Positions 45,706 to 59,199 of a DNA stretch of 64,000 nt are shown here, piece after piece; position 1 is the first letter of the stretch, and every line of letters starts with the position of its first letter. Under the pieces are notes generated by a model. The model saw nothing but the letters and a program-made list of their open reading frames with translations, was not told the origin of the DNA and did not search any database. Source of the stretch: Coriaria nepalensis (lineage: Eukaryota > Streptophyta > Magnoliopsida > Cucurbitales > Coriariaceae); NCBI GenBank assembly GCA_027186245.1, contig CP114487.1:5265001-5329000 (forward strand), in the 5' to 3' direction. Made by a program: the position numbers and the translations under genes.

Positions 45706-46340
45706 TAGATACACGTTGGTATTCATCTTTCTCTATTTTTCTATTTCTTTATTTTTTATCCGAAAATGGCTATTATTTCTAAAATCTCTTGTTTTCCACA
45801 TAACCCAAGTCTTTCAATGTTAGATATAAAATCAGCAATATATCGTATTAGATTGAAAACGTGGATTGAACCATAAATAGTGTATTTGAATCAGCCATAG
45901 TGCACATAACACTTCTGAATCCAAAAGTTAGCAATCAATGACGACCTTTCTCTTTGAAAATCTGACATCCCCTCTTGAAATGTTAAGGTTATCGGTAGAG
46001 AGACCTACTAATATATATTATTATTAAGTCCACCCTCCCATCATTGATAGAGGTGATTCTCAATTAATTGGAATCCTAAAAGAATTTACAATTTGGAATC
46101 TTCTTAATATAAAATTTTATAATATAAATGATGACATCTTTTTTTTGGATGAATACTTTTTACAAATTTTGTACAAAGTATAAAGTAAGAAAAGTAAAAA
46201 CTAAAAATAGAACTATTAAAAAAATTATTATTTAAAATATCAATATTATTTAAAATATCGATGTCATTTAAAGATTTTAATATTTCCGAACGGAATAAAA
46301 ACTCATATTTTTCTACAAAATTTATTATAAGATAGATTTG
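45706..46340. other. AT-rich spacer
   Basis: No gene, RNA or repeat boundary seen. Long A/T runs at 46130-46330. Confidence 0.4.
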
Positions 46341-46344
46341 ATTA

Positions 46345-46850
46345 GAAGATTTAAACATTAGGTCATGATAGAAAGGTTCGACCTTAGCAATGATGAAACA
46401 TTTAACCTTTATGGTTCTAAATAGAATGTTAAAACATTAGGATATGATAAAAATGTTCAAATTTTAGGTCCAATGATGAAAGGTGAAACATTTGTGGTTC
46501 TAAGTCTAATATTTAATTATTGGATTATTATAGAAAGATTCGACTTTTAGGTCAAATAATGGAAGGTTTAACCTGTAAGGTTGGAAGTCTAGTATTTAAA
46601 TATTAGGTCATGATAGACAGTTCGACCTTTAGGTCGAATGATGAAAGGTTCAACTTTTAGGATTCGAAAATCTTTAAACATTAGGTCATGATAGAAAGGT
46701 TTGACCTTTAGATTGAATGATGAAAGGTTCTACCTTTAGGGCTCTAAGTATAATGTTCAAACATTATATCTTAGACTTCGAACCCTTAACGTGAAACCTT
46801 TCATCATTCGACCTAAAGGTCGAACCTTTCTATCATAACCCAATGATTAA
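46345..46850. repeat. 84-bp palindromic satellite, array 1, with inverted last unit
   Basis: About five head-to-tail units of 83-88 bases (TTAGGTCATGATAGAAAGGT...TTCGACCTTTAGGTCGAA...GATGAAAGGTTCAACCTTTA) occupy 46345-46763. The next unit (46764-46850) is in reverse orientation: it contains TTCGACCTAAAGGTCGAA and CTTTCTATCATAACCCAA. The junction ATAATGTTCAAACATTAT is itself a palindrome. Confidence 0.88.
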
Positions 46851-46859
46851 ACAGTAAAC

Positions 46860-48215
46860 CATCGACCCGATGGATCCATCAATCCGTATAATAAAATTAC
46901 TTTATGACCCCCATCAATGAGTGTTCAGAATAACCATCGACCCATAAAATATTTCAGTACATAAACTAAAACTCTCTAATTATTGTTGATTTAAATCATT
47001 TTAAGTGTAATCAAATTACATAACTCATTCAACAATTAAAAAATAAAATTAAACTGAAATAAAAAAAATACAAATTCAGGATTTAATTCAAAATTTACAA
47101 TTAATATTAGAAGTCAAATTTATATGAACAATCTCAATTCAACATTTTGGTCTAAAAATTTCGGTCTGGACTAGTGTCTATCGATTCATTTTCTTAGTTT
47201 TTTTGTACTTTTCTTAGATAATCATCTCAAATATTCATACAAAATAAAAAATAAAATAGAAATAAAGATACTAAATATTCTTACAAAATAAAATAACAAA
47301 TATAATATTATGTTGACAACAACTCTAATATCATCTTGTGTCAGTTCAAAAGTATCAGCATCCATACTATCAATCTTTGTTGTCCGACAAAATTGGAATA
47401 GATGAATTTCCTACAAAATAAACAAACAATCAAATTTTTGAGATCAATATTTGAAAAAAAAAATATATTGGTCCAATTTTCAATGGAGTGACATGTTGAT
47501 ATCGCTCCAATGAAAATTAGACCGACATGTTTATATTGGTCCAATTTTCATTGCACCGATATTAGTAGGGGTGCAAATTCGAACCTGATCGGGTTTTACT
47601 TGTGAGCGCCCGCACCTAGGTGTGCCGAATGTCGGCCTGAGAATGACCTTGTCTGCCTTAAGCTTCAGTATGATATAATAGATTGGCTTTGAGTTCGCTG
47701 TAATAGTATTGGTGGTGCGCCTCTGCTATTATTCTTCATTGTATCTTGGAACGGATATCGTTCAACCTTTGGCACTGACGAGAGGGGGAAAATCTATTTT
47801 AAGGACACTATGGTACCTCATAGGCCATGGAATTTTCTTTTTCATCAATTTTGTTTACGAATCTATATTCCCTATATTTTGGTTCTGTTTTACAGCATTC
47901 TCAATTTTATTTATATTTAAATGTTATGATTTTTATGCAGTTTAACATCTGTTTTATGATTATACATTCCAATACGTAAACTATTCACATATATTATTCT
48001 ATATTTTAGTTTTACAGATTCTATTTCTACTGTTTATTATTCTATTTTTGTACTTACTATTTTCTATATTATTGTGCTCTATTTTTTCTGCATTTCTGTA
48101 TTCTATTTTCTGCTTATTGTTTACATATTATTTACTACATATATCCTAACACTAATTTCTTCAATATTGACATGATTAGCTATACCTTTTTTTTTTTGTG
48201 GTTCCTTTCTTTGTT
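46860..48215. other. AT-rich region with a small inverted repeat
   Basis: At 47469-47522 GGTCCAATTTTCAATGGAG pairs with CTCCAATGAAAATTAGACC (17 of 19), and a third related arm follows at about 47539-47558. This could be a remnant of a short inverted-repeat transposon. No coding evidence was found in 46860-48215 apart from short uninformative frames. Confidence 0.4.
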
Positions 48216-48219
48216 GCAG

Positions 48220-48496
48220 TCTTCCTGGTGACTTTGGCTTTGACCCACTTGGATTAGGCAAGCAATTTCAACTAGTTGTTCACTCATTTGACCTAATAAG
48301 ATTACTTTATAAGCAAAGCAATTTTATTAAGTCAAATTGAAATTATATTTTATTTATTTATTTTTGTGTGGGATCTAAACCTGAGTTACTAAAATGATTT
48401 GCACAAGTGGAGTTGATGCATGCAAGATGGGCCATGCTAGCAGTTGTAGGAATTATAATCCCATAATGTCTTGAATCCTTGGGCTTCATTCAAAAC
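48220..48496 (+). pseudogene. LHCA6-like light-harvesting protein, two-exon fragment
   Basis: After an acceptor-like TTGTTGCAG (48211-48219) the frame reads SLPGDFGFDPLGLG, the N-terminal motif of light-harvesting complex proteins of photosystem I. About 150 bases later a second block (from 48407) reads ELMHARWAMLAVVGIIIP, then stop, then CLESLGFIQNF. ELxHxRWAML is the first chlorophyll-binding helix. The IIIPxCLExLGFIxNF wording fits LHCA6 best. The functional protein has Glu where a TAA stop now stands, and the rest of the gene is absent, so this is a fragment and a pseudogene. Confidence 0.68.
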
Positions 48497-48519
48497 TTCT
48501 AAAAATGATGTGCGGTCTA

Positions 48520-49610
48520 TCTGATTTCTGAAACTAACCTAAAAAAGGCATAAAAAAGCATTATCTAGGTTGGATCTACGAAACTTACCTTATTATTATG
48601 AAAAAGGGAAAGGGCTTTTCCTATTGATGTGCATGAGCGCACTAGTAAGGGGGTCCCATGGTTCTTATGTCGCCACGTTTGTGAAGGTTGTTTCCATCAT
48701 TGAAGTCAGAGTGTGGGACTGAGCCTTACGAATAATAAAGAAACGAAAGTGTTTAGTTTCATTGGAAAAACCAACGCTAATATCATATTTACTTTCTCTC
48801 GCACTACTTCTAAGAATAGATAGAAAAGTTTGCTCAATCAGGGCCCTAGTTTTATTGTGAAGGTTGCTCGTAAAAATTTTGAATTATGCTTCTGCTAGCT
48901 AGATCGCTTGTACCCTAACAATCTGTACTATTTGGGTAGATTATGTTTTCTACTAGATCTATGAATTGGTGGTGTACTTTGAGGAATTACAATTCCTTCT
49001 TTAAAAGGTTTCCCAACTAATGGTTATGTTTTAACTAAATTGTCAATCTGATTGTCATCTCGTGATGCTTGAATTTTTTTAAAATCTATCTTGCACCCAC
49101 TATTTCTTTCATAAATAAATCATTTTTCTAAGAAGGAAGCAGTTCTAGCAATACATATATTTTGTTCTATAGGATGATACAAGCAGTTCTAGTCAAGATA
49201 TTTTTCACACTTTGCCTCCAACTTATGTGAATCTTGCTTCTTTACATAAATAGAATATCCCCATATTTTAACATGGTTTTTTATTTTTTATTTTGGCCAA
49301 ACATATCATAATATGGAAGTGATGTCCTTCTGCCATTTCATTTCTAAATTGCCTTAATATTAATATTTTAGTTTCTATTTTATAAAATTGGGTATGGTTG
49401 GGCTTGAGAAATGCTTGAAAGCTCAATATAGCTATATGATCATATTTAATCATGGACTTTAGTACGTCTCAGTTCTATTAAACATGGTGAATGATAGAAT
49501 AGGGCCAACTTAGGTGGTGGCCTATACTGAGAGCTGGCTCTAACCCTAGGCGGCAATCACCAAGGGACCCAAAAATTGTTTGTAAGTGTTTTATTTTAAA
49601 TTTAGTAAAT
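48520..49610. other. Spacer, no gene seen
   Basis: AT-rich, many stops in all frames, no repeat boundary recognised. Confidence 0.4.
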
Positions 49611-49619
49611 GTAAAATAA

Positions 49620-50795
49620 TTTATCTAACTAAAGAAAGGTTCAACATTAGGTTGGATGATGAAACATTTAACCTTTATGGTTTTACGTAGAATGTTAAAA
49701 CATTAGGATATTGTCATGTTTCAACTTTTAGGTCCAATAATGAAAGGTGAAACCTTTATGGTTCTAAATCTAATATTTAATTATTGGGTTACGATAGAAA
49801 GGTTCGCCCTTTTGGTCGAATGATGAAAAATTCAACCTTTAGAGCTCGAAGTCTAATGTTTAACATTAAGTCATGATAGTCGACTGATGAAAGGTTCAAC
49901 CTTTAGTGTTCGAAGTCTAAAGTTTAAACATTAGGCCATGATAAAAAGGTTCCATCTTTAGGTCAAATGATGAAAGGTTCCACTTTTAGTACTCAAAGTT
50001 TAATGTTTAAACATTAGGTCAAGATAGAAGGGTTCGATCTTTAGGTCAAATGATGAAAGGTTCAACCTTTAGGGTTTGAAGTCTAATCTTTAAACATTAG
50101 CAAATGATAAAAAGGTTCACCCTTTAGGTCGAATAATGAAAGGGTGAACCAGTATGATTTTAAATCTAAAGTTTAAACATTATGTTATAATAGAAGAGTT
50201 CAACCTTTAGGTCGAATGATGAAAGGTTCAACTTTTAGGGTTTGAAGTCTAATGTTTAAACATTTGGTCATGATAAAAAGGTTTGGCCATTATGTTAAAT
50301 AATGAAAGGTTCAACCTTTAGGATTTAAATTACTAAACATCGGGTTATGATAGAAAAGTTTGATCTTTAGGTCGAATGATGAAACATTTAATTTTTATGG
50401 TTCTAAGTATAATATTAAAATATTAGGATATGATAGAAATGTTCAACTTTTAGGTCCAATAATGACAGGTGAAACCGTTATGGTTTTAAGTCTAATGTTT
50501 AATCATTGAGTTATTACATAAAGGTTCAACCTTTAGGTTGAATGATAAATTGTTCAATCTTTAGTATTTGAAGTCTAATATTTAAACATTAGCTCATGAT
50601 AGAAAAGTTCGACTTTTAGGTCGAATGATGAAAAGTTCAACCTTTAGGGATTGGAAGTTTAATGTTTAAACACTAGGTCATGATAGAAAGGTTTAACTTT
50701 TAGGTCGAATAATGAAAGGGTCAACCTTTATGGTTTTAAATCTAAAGTTTAAACATTATGTTATAATAGAAGGGTTCAACCTTTATGGTTTTAAA
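49620..50795. repeat. 84-bp palindromic satellite, array 2
   Basis: About 14 imperfect units with 82-85 base spacing; the GATGAAAGGTTCAACCTTTAG block recurs near 49886, 49969, 50052, 50218 and 50306. It is the same family and orientation as 46345-46763. Units are bounded by AAACATTAG...CTAATGTTTA, which are inverted relative to each other. Confidence 0.9.
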
Positions 50796-52560
50796 AGTGG
50801 ACTGAGAAAGTACATCTACTATGCTACCCAAGTCCACTAATACTCGATGAATCAGTAAGGTGGACACATTTACATAAATTACCAAGGTATCATTACGTGG
50901 TTGAAGGTGAAATCCATTGGATGCTTTGGCTGAGGCGAGGCAAGATAGAGACCATGCATATTTATATTTGTACTAGTGTCCTCATCAATTCGTTTCTTTG
51001 ACGACTAGAATCACCTCTTTCAAGTCCCCCACTATGATGTGGATTTCCCCAGCCGCTCTTTAATGTTCCCATTTGCCTTAGCCCTTCATTCTACATGATT
51101 CTCCCTTTGGTCATCCCTCTTTCCTTTTGTATTCTCTTGCATTTCTTCTTCCTTCTCTACCGGCATACTCACCTAGGTGTCCTTTCTTAATCAATTTTCA
51201 ATTTCCCTCTTCAAATGGGTAAGATGTTTAGTCTTACACCCATCATTTCCATGATACTTTCAGTTCCACCTTCAATTACGTTGAGCTGGTGAACTTTTTA
51301 AAGGTTTCGGAGCTTTAAATAAGTCGTGATTTCTAAAATGGGTGTAAATAACTTCAATACTAGCAATTAAAAGAGTAAAGGTTTCCCTAAAATGTGAGGA
51401 CCCTCCTCTTCTATCCAGGTTCCTTCTTCTATACTCCTTCTTTCTCCCATCATCCTTCCACTCAACAAAAAAAAGTGAAATAGATTTTAGTTATTCTCCC
51501 AATTCACCTTTCCCTTCGATTCCTCCTTCTTCCAATTTTTTTTTCACCACCTCTATTATCCTCATCACATCTATGTTGGCTTTTCAACTGCATTGTGTAC
51601 ACAATTACTCCCTTTTTTATTAGTTTTTAACAAAGTCTCAGCATAGGAGTTGAAGTATTTCTTGCTCGAGTGGCTTATGTTCTTTTTGTCAGTTGTCCCC
51701 CCTAAGAAGGCATGCAACACTCCAATATCTCCTGGTCCATCTGCTTTCTTTGAGGCTTCATTGAAATGATTAATGTAGTCCAGTAAAGACTCTCCAGGGT
51801 ACTATTTTATAGTGTATATGATTATAAGAGGAAGCCTAGTGTTTGCAGCTCCATAGAAGTTGGCTAGAAATTGTGCCTTCAGTTCATCAAAAGAGTTGAG
51901 AGATCCGGGGGTGAGTGTCTGGTACCAATCTATGGTTGAGTCCTAAGGTAATATAGAAGGCTTGACACATGAGTTTATTACTCATAATGTTCATCCTCAC
52001 GGTTGTTCTATAAGCAGCAAATGATCACGAGAATCTCTAGTTCCATTATACTAACACATAGTGAGGGCTTTGTACTTCTTTGGGAGCTCAGCATCTAGGA
52101 CTCTTTGAGTGAATGGACTCTTAAGTTCATCCATGCCTAGGTTAACTTCTTTTATTACTGCATCCAGCAGCTTCACCCTCTTCTCTAATACAATATCAAT
52201 AACTTTTCTTATCAGAAGGTGTTTTAACATGTCCCTTGAGGAGCATAGGTTCTTTCATAACATGGAGCGATAGAGTAAGTAGGGTCAGAAGAGTCTCCAC
52301 TACTCTTGACTGCTGGGAGTTGAAGGTGGTGTAACTCTCCTATGTTCAGCAGTAGCAGCAATAGATCTAGTCAGTCCTCCTTCCGACAAAGGGGGAAGCA
52401 GGGCTCTTCCTCTACCTCTTCCTCTAGCTAGAAGGTTTCCATTGTTCTCATTAATTTGCTCTACATTCTCCATCTCTTGAGTGCTATAAGCTCAAACTAC
52501 CAATCTGTTGGAACTTTTGACAATGAAGATAACATCCTCATGGTTGATACCAAATTGTTA
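50795..52560 (-). pseudogene. Ty3/Gypsy gag-protease, a different copy, truncated
   Basis: Read downward, a primer-binding-like TTTGGTATCAACCATGAGG sits at about 52553-52535. Gag follows with PFTQRVLDAELPKKYKAL-like text (about 52110), TRDPRDHLAAYRTTV and RMNIMSNKLMCQAFYITL (about 52050-51950). The gag tail is KYHGNDGCKTKHLTHLKREI (about 51265-51205). At about 50870-50800 the frame reads HRVLVDLGSIVDVL, corresponding to the protease active-site region, with the usual DTGSS as DLGSI. The 84-bp satellite begins where protease ends. Confidence 0.78.
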
Positions 52561-52880
52561 ACATAAATTTCGTCCAGTTAAACGGCTTAATAGTGAACAG
52601 TGTGCTCCAAGACTAATAGGGCCTACACACAATGAATGAGGAGTGGTCAGGGTAATGGTCGGCTAATCCCCTTGAGAATCAAGTCAAGAAAAATACTTAG
52701 AAGGAATATTATGTAGAAAGTTATAGCGTTTAGAAATGGAGTACCTTTCTCCCTAAGTCAAGTTTGGTTATTATACCTCTCATGTAGTAACAAAATCTTC
52801 ATTAAATGTTAACACTTGTTTCAAAACAAATCTAAATTATACACAAATTAATTTATGGAATTATATGCTATTATGCTCTA
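52560..52880 (-). mobile_element. Putative LTR part upstream of the gag
   Basis: This is the sequence expected to hold the 5' LTR of the minus-strand Gypsy, judged from the primer-binding-like site next to it. I found no second LTR for comparison, and the right end merges with the satellite. Confidence 0.35.
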
Positions 52881-53865
52881 CATTAATTTATCTTTATTAA
52901 GGTGACTCATTGACATGATTTTGAATTTGAACAAATGCACACGTGCACCAAAAAGATCATTAACAAGTTGTGCATGAAAATCATAATTAAAATCCATAAA
53001 TATAATTCGTTCGAATTGCTTCCAAATAATTTATTGACTTGATTTCGAACTTAAACAAATGCACACATGCGCTAAAAAGGCCAATAGCAAGATGTCCATG
53101 AAACTCATGTTCGAACTGCAAAAATAGAATTCGTTTGAATTCCTTCTAAATGATTTATATTGACTTGAGGTGACTCATTGACATGATTCCGAAGTTGAAC
53201 TAATGCACACATGCGTTACAATGGCCTATAGCAAGATGTGCTTGAAACTCATGATGAAGTGCAAAATAAAATTCGTTCGAATTGCTTCGAGATGATTTTA
53301 TTGACTTGGAAGACTCATTGACTTTATTTTCAATTTGAACATTTTCACACATGCGTTAAAATGGCCATTAGCAAGTTGTGCATGAAACTTATGTTTGAAG
53401 TCCAAAAATAGAATTCATTCGAATTGCTTCAAAATGATTTACTAATTTGAGGTGACTCGTTGACGTGATTTTGAATTTGAACAAATGCACACGTGCACCA
53501 AAATGATAATTTGCAAGTTGTGCATGAAACTCATAATTGAAATGCGAAAATAGAATTCGTTCGAATTGCTTCCAAATGATTTATGGAATTGAGGTGACTC
53601 GTTGACATCATTTTCAACTTGAACAAATGCAGACATGCCCTAAGAATCCCAATAGCAAGATGTGCATGAAACTCATGTTTGAAGTGCGAAAATAGAAAAT
53701 GTCCGAATTTCTTTCAAATGATTTATTGATATAAGGTGACTCAATGACATGATTTTGAACTTGAACATTGCACACGTGGACCAAAGAGATCATTAGCAAG
53801 TTGTGCATGAAATTGATAATTGAAATGCGAAAATAGAATTCGTTCATTTTGCTTGCAAATGACTT

Positions 53866-53919
53866 ATTGACTTGAGGTGACTCATTGACTTGAGGTGACT
53901 CATTGACTTAAGGTGACTC
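53866..53919. repeat. 18-bp triplication inside the satellite
   Basis: ATTGACTTGAGGTGACTC is repeated three times (third copy with one change), a local slippage product near the degenerate left edge of the array. Confidence 0.92.
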
Positions 53920-56900
53920 ATTGACTTGACTTTGAACTTAGACAAAAACACAAAAGCGCTAAAAACGCCAATAGCAAGATGTGCTTCAAACTCATGTATG
54001 ATGCGCGAAAATAAAACTCATGCGAATTGCTTCCAAATGATTTACTAATTTGAGGTGACTCGTTGACGTGATTTTGAATTTGAACAAATGCACACGTGCA
54101 CCAAAATGATTATTTGCAAGTTGTGCATGAAACTCATAATTGAAATGCGAAAATAGAATTCATTCGAATTGCTTCCAAATTATTTATTGAGTTAAGGTGA
54201 CTCATTGACATGATTTGGAATTTGTACAAAGGCGTTAAAATGGGCACTAGCAAGTTGTGCATGAAACTCATCTTTGAAGTACAAAAATAGAATTCATGCG
54301 AATTGCTTCTAAATGATTTACTAATTTGAGGTGACTCATTGACATGATTTTGAACTTGTACAAAGGCCCACATGCGTTAAAATGGCCATTTAAGAGTTGT
54401 GCACGAAACTCATATTTAAACTGCGAAAATAGAATTCTTTCGAATTGCTTCAAAATTATTTATCGAGTTAAGGTGGCTCATTGACATGATTTTGAAATTG
54501 TACAAAGGCCCACATGCGTTAAAATGGCCATTAGCGAGTTGTGCATTAAATTCATATTTAAACTGCGAAAATAAAATTCGTTCGAATTGCTTCTAAATCA
54601 TTTATCGACATGAGGTGACTCATTCACATGATTTTGAACTTGAACTAATGCACACATGCGTTACAATGGCCTATACCGAGATGTGCTTGAAACTCATGTA
54701 TAAAGTGCGAAAATAAATTTCGTTCGAATTGCTTCCAAATGATTTTATCGACTTGAGATGACTCATTGACTTTATTTTGAACTTAAACATTTGCACACAT
54801 GCATTAAAATGGGCATTAGAAAGTTGTGCATGAAACTCATGTCTGAAGTCGAAAAATAGAATTCATTAGAATTTCTTCTAAATGATTTACTAATTTGAGG
54901 TGACTCGTTGAAGTGATTTTGAATTTGAACAAATGCACACGTGCACCAAAATGATTATTTGCAAGTTGTGCATGAAACTCATAATTGAAATGCGAAAATA
55001 GAATTCGTTCGAATTCCCTCCAAATTATTTATTGAGTGAAGGTGACTCATTGACATGATTTTGAACTTGTACAAAGGCCCACATGCGTTTGAATGGCCAT
55101 TAGCATGTTGTGCATTAAACTCATATTTAAACTGCAAAAATAGAATTCGTTCGAATTGCTTCTAAATGATTTATCGACATGAGGTGACTCATTCACATGA
55201 TTTTGAACTTGAACTAATGCAAACATGCGTTACAATGGCCTATACCGAGATGTGCTTGAAACTCATGTATAAAGTGCGAAAATAAATTTCATGCGAATTG
55301 CTTCCAAATGATTTTGCTGACTTGCAATGACATATTGACTTTATTTTGAACTTGAACATTTGCACACATGCGTTAGAATGGGCATTACCAAGTTGTGCAC
55401 GAAGCTTATGTTTGAAGTACAAAAGTAGAATTCATTCGAATTGCTTATAAATGATTCACTAATTTGAGGTGACTCATTGACTTGATTTTGAATTTGAACA
55501 AATGCACACGTGCACCAAAATGATTATTTGCAAGTTGTGCATGAAACTTACAATTGAAATGCGAAAAACGAATTTGTTCAATTTGCTTCTAAATTATTTA
55601 TTGAGGTAAGGTGACTTATTGACATGATTTTGAACTTTTACAAAGGCCCACATGCGTTCAAATGGCCATTAGCGAGTTGTGCATTAAACTCATATTTAAA
55701 TTGCGAAAATAGAATTCGTTCGACTTACTTCTAAATGATTTATCGACATGAGGTGCTTCATTGACATGATTCTGAACTTGAACTAATGCACACATGCGTT
55801 ACAATGGCCTATAGCAAGATGTGCTGTAAACTCATGTATAAAGTGCGAAAACAAATTTCATTCGAATTGCTTCCTAATGATTTTATCGACTTGGGATAAC
55901 TCATTGACTTTATTTTGAACTTCAACATTTGCACACATGCGTTAAAATGGGCATTAGCAAGTTGTGCATGAAACTTATGTTTGAAGTCCAAAAATATAAT
56001 TCATTCGAATTGCTACAAAATGACTTACTAATTTGAAGTGACTCGTTGACGTGATTTTGAATTTGAACAAATGCACACGTGCACCAAAATGATTATTTGC
56101 AACTTGTGCATGAAACTGATAATGGAAATGCGAAAAAAGAATTCGTTCGAATTGCCTCCAAATTATTTATTGAGTTAAGGTGACTCGTTGACATGATTTT
56201 GAACTTTTACAAAGGCCCACATGCGTTCGAATGGCCATTAGCAAGTTGTGGATTAAACTCATATTTAAACTTCAAAAATAGAATTCGTTCGAATTGCTTC
56301 TAAATGATTTATCGACATGAGGTGACTCATTGACATGATTCTTAACTTGAACTAATGCACACATGCGTTACAATGGCCTATACCGAGATGTGCTTGAAAC
56401 TCATGTATAAAGTGCGAAAATAAATTTCGTTCGAATTGCTTCCAAATGATTTTATCGACTTGAGATGACTCATTGACTTTATTTTGAACTTAAACATTTA
56501 CACACATGCGTTGAAATGGGCATTAGCAAGTTGTGCATGAAACTCATGTTTGAAGTCCAAAAATAGAATTCATTTGAATTTCTTCTAAATGATTTACTAA
56601 TTTGAGGTGACTCGTTGACGTGATTTTGAATTTGAACAAATGCACACGTGCACCAAAATGATTATTTGCAAGTTGTGCATGAAACTCATAATCGAAATAC
56701 GAAAATAGAATTCGTTCGAATTGCCTCCAAATTATTTATTCAGTTATGGTGACTCATTGACACGATTTTGAACTTCTACAAAGGCCCACATGCGTTCAAA
56801 TGGCCATTAGCGAGTTGTGGATTAAACTCATATTTAAACTGCGAAAATAGAATTCGTTCGAATTGCTTCTAAATCATTTATCGACATGAGGTGACTCATT

Positions 56901-59199
56901 GACATGATTCTTAACTTGAACTAATGCACACATGCATTACAACGGCCTATACCGAGATGTGCTTGAAACTCATGTATGAAGTGCGAAAATAAATTTCGTT
57001 CGAATTGTTTCCAAATAATTTTGCTGACTTGGGATGACTCATTGACTTTATTTTGAACTTGAACATTTTGCACACATGCATTAAAATGGGCATTAGCAAG
57101 TTGTGCATGAAACTCATGTTTGAAGTCTAAAAGTAGAATTCATTCGAATTGCTTCTAAATGATTTACTAATTTGAGGTGACTCATTGAGGTGATTTTGAA
57201 TTTGAAAAAATTCACACGTGCACCAAAATGATTATTTACAAGTTGGGCATGAAACTCATAATTGAAATGCGAAAAAAGAATTCGTTCAAATTGTTTTCAA
57301 ATTATTTATTGAGTTAAGGTGACTCATTGACATGAATTTGAACTTTTACAAAGTTCCACATGCGTTCAAATGGCCATTAGCGAGTTGTGCATTAAACTCA
57401 TATTTAAACTGCGAAAATAGAATTCGTTCGAATTGCTTCTAAATGATTTATCGACACGAGGTGCTTCATTGACATGATTCTGAACTTGAAATAATGCACA
57501 CATGCGTTACAATGGCCTATAGCAAGATGTGCTTGAAGCTCATGTATAATGTGCGAAAATAAATTTCATTCGAATTGCTTCCAAATGATTTTATCGACTT
57601 GAGATGACTCATTGACTTTATTTTGAACTTAAACATTTGCACACATGCGTTAAAATGAACATTAGCAAGTTGTGCATGAAACTCATGTTTGAAGTACAAA
57701 AATAGAATTCATTCGAATTGCTTCTAAATGATTTACTAATTTGAGACGACTCGTTGACGTTATTTTGAATTTGAACAAATGCACACGTGCACCAAAATGA
57801 TTATTTGCAAGTTGTGCATGAAACTCATAATTGAAATGCGAAAATAGAATTCATTCGAATTGCTTCCAAATTATTTATTGAGTTAATGTGACTCATTGAC
57901 ATGATTTTGAACTTGTACAAAGGCACACATGCGTTCAAACGGCCTTTAGGGAGTTGTGGATTAAACTCATATTTAAAATGCGAAAATAGAATTCGTTCGA
58001 ATTACTTCTAAATGATTTATGGACATGAGGTGACTCATTGACATGATTCTTAACTTGAACTAATGCACACATGCATTACAATGGCCTATACCGAGATGTG
58101 CTTGAAACTCATGTATAAAGTGCGAAAATAAATTTCGTACGAATTGCTTCCAAATGATTTTGCTGACTTGCAATGACTCATTGACTTTATTTTGAACTTG
58201 AACATTTTGCACACATGCATTAAAATGGGCATTAGAAAGTTGTGTATGAAACTCATGTTTGAAGTCCAAAAATAGAATTTATTCGAATTGCTTCTAAATG
58301 ATTTTCTAATTTGAGATGACTCGTTGACGTGATTTTGAATTTGAAAAAATGCACACGTGCACCAAAATGATTATTTGCAAGTTGTGCATGAAACTCACAA
58401 TTGAAATGCGAAAAAAGAATTCGTTCGAATTGCATCCAAATTATTTATTGAGTTAAGGTGACTAATTGACATGAATTTGAAATTTTACAAAGGCCCACAT
58501 AAGTTCAAATGGCCATTAGCGAGTTGTGCATCAAACTCATATTTAAACTGCGAAAATAGAATTCATATGAATTGCTTCTAAATGATTTATCGACACGAGG
58601 TGCTTCATTGACATAATTTTGAACTTGAACTAATGCACACATACGTTACAATGGCCTATAGCAAGATGTGCATGAAACTCATGTATAATGTGGGAAAATA
58701 AATTTTATTCGAATTGCTTCCAAATCATTTTATCGACTTGACATGACTCATTGACTTTATTTTGAACTTACACATTTGCACACATGCGTTAAAATGGGCA
58801 TTAGCAAGTTGTGCATGAAACTCATGTTTGATGTACAAAGTAGAATTCATTCGAATTGCTTCTAAATGATTTACTAATTTGAGGTGACTCGTTGACGTGA
58901 TTTTGAATTTGAACAAATGCACACGTGCACCAAAATGATTATTTGCAAGTTCTGCATGAAAGTCATAATTGAAATGCGAAAACAGAATTTGTTCGAATTG
59001 CCTCCAAATTATTTATTCAGTTAAGGTGACTCATTGACATGATTTTGAACTTTTACAAAGGCCCACATGCGTCAAAATGGCCATTAGCGAGTTGTGCATG
59101 AAACTCATATTTAAACCGTGAAAATATAATTTATTCGAATTGCTTCCAAATGATTTATCGACATGAGCTGACTCATTGACATGATTCTGAACTTGAACT

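Noticed and set aside
47709..47945. 78-codon plus-strand frame with hydrophobic segments
   Set aside because: No family resemblance, no leader or intron context and an AT-rich hydrophobic composition typical of chance frames in this region.
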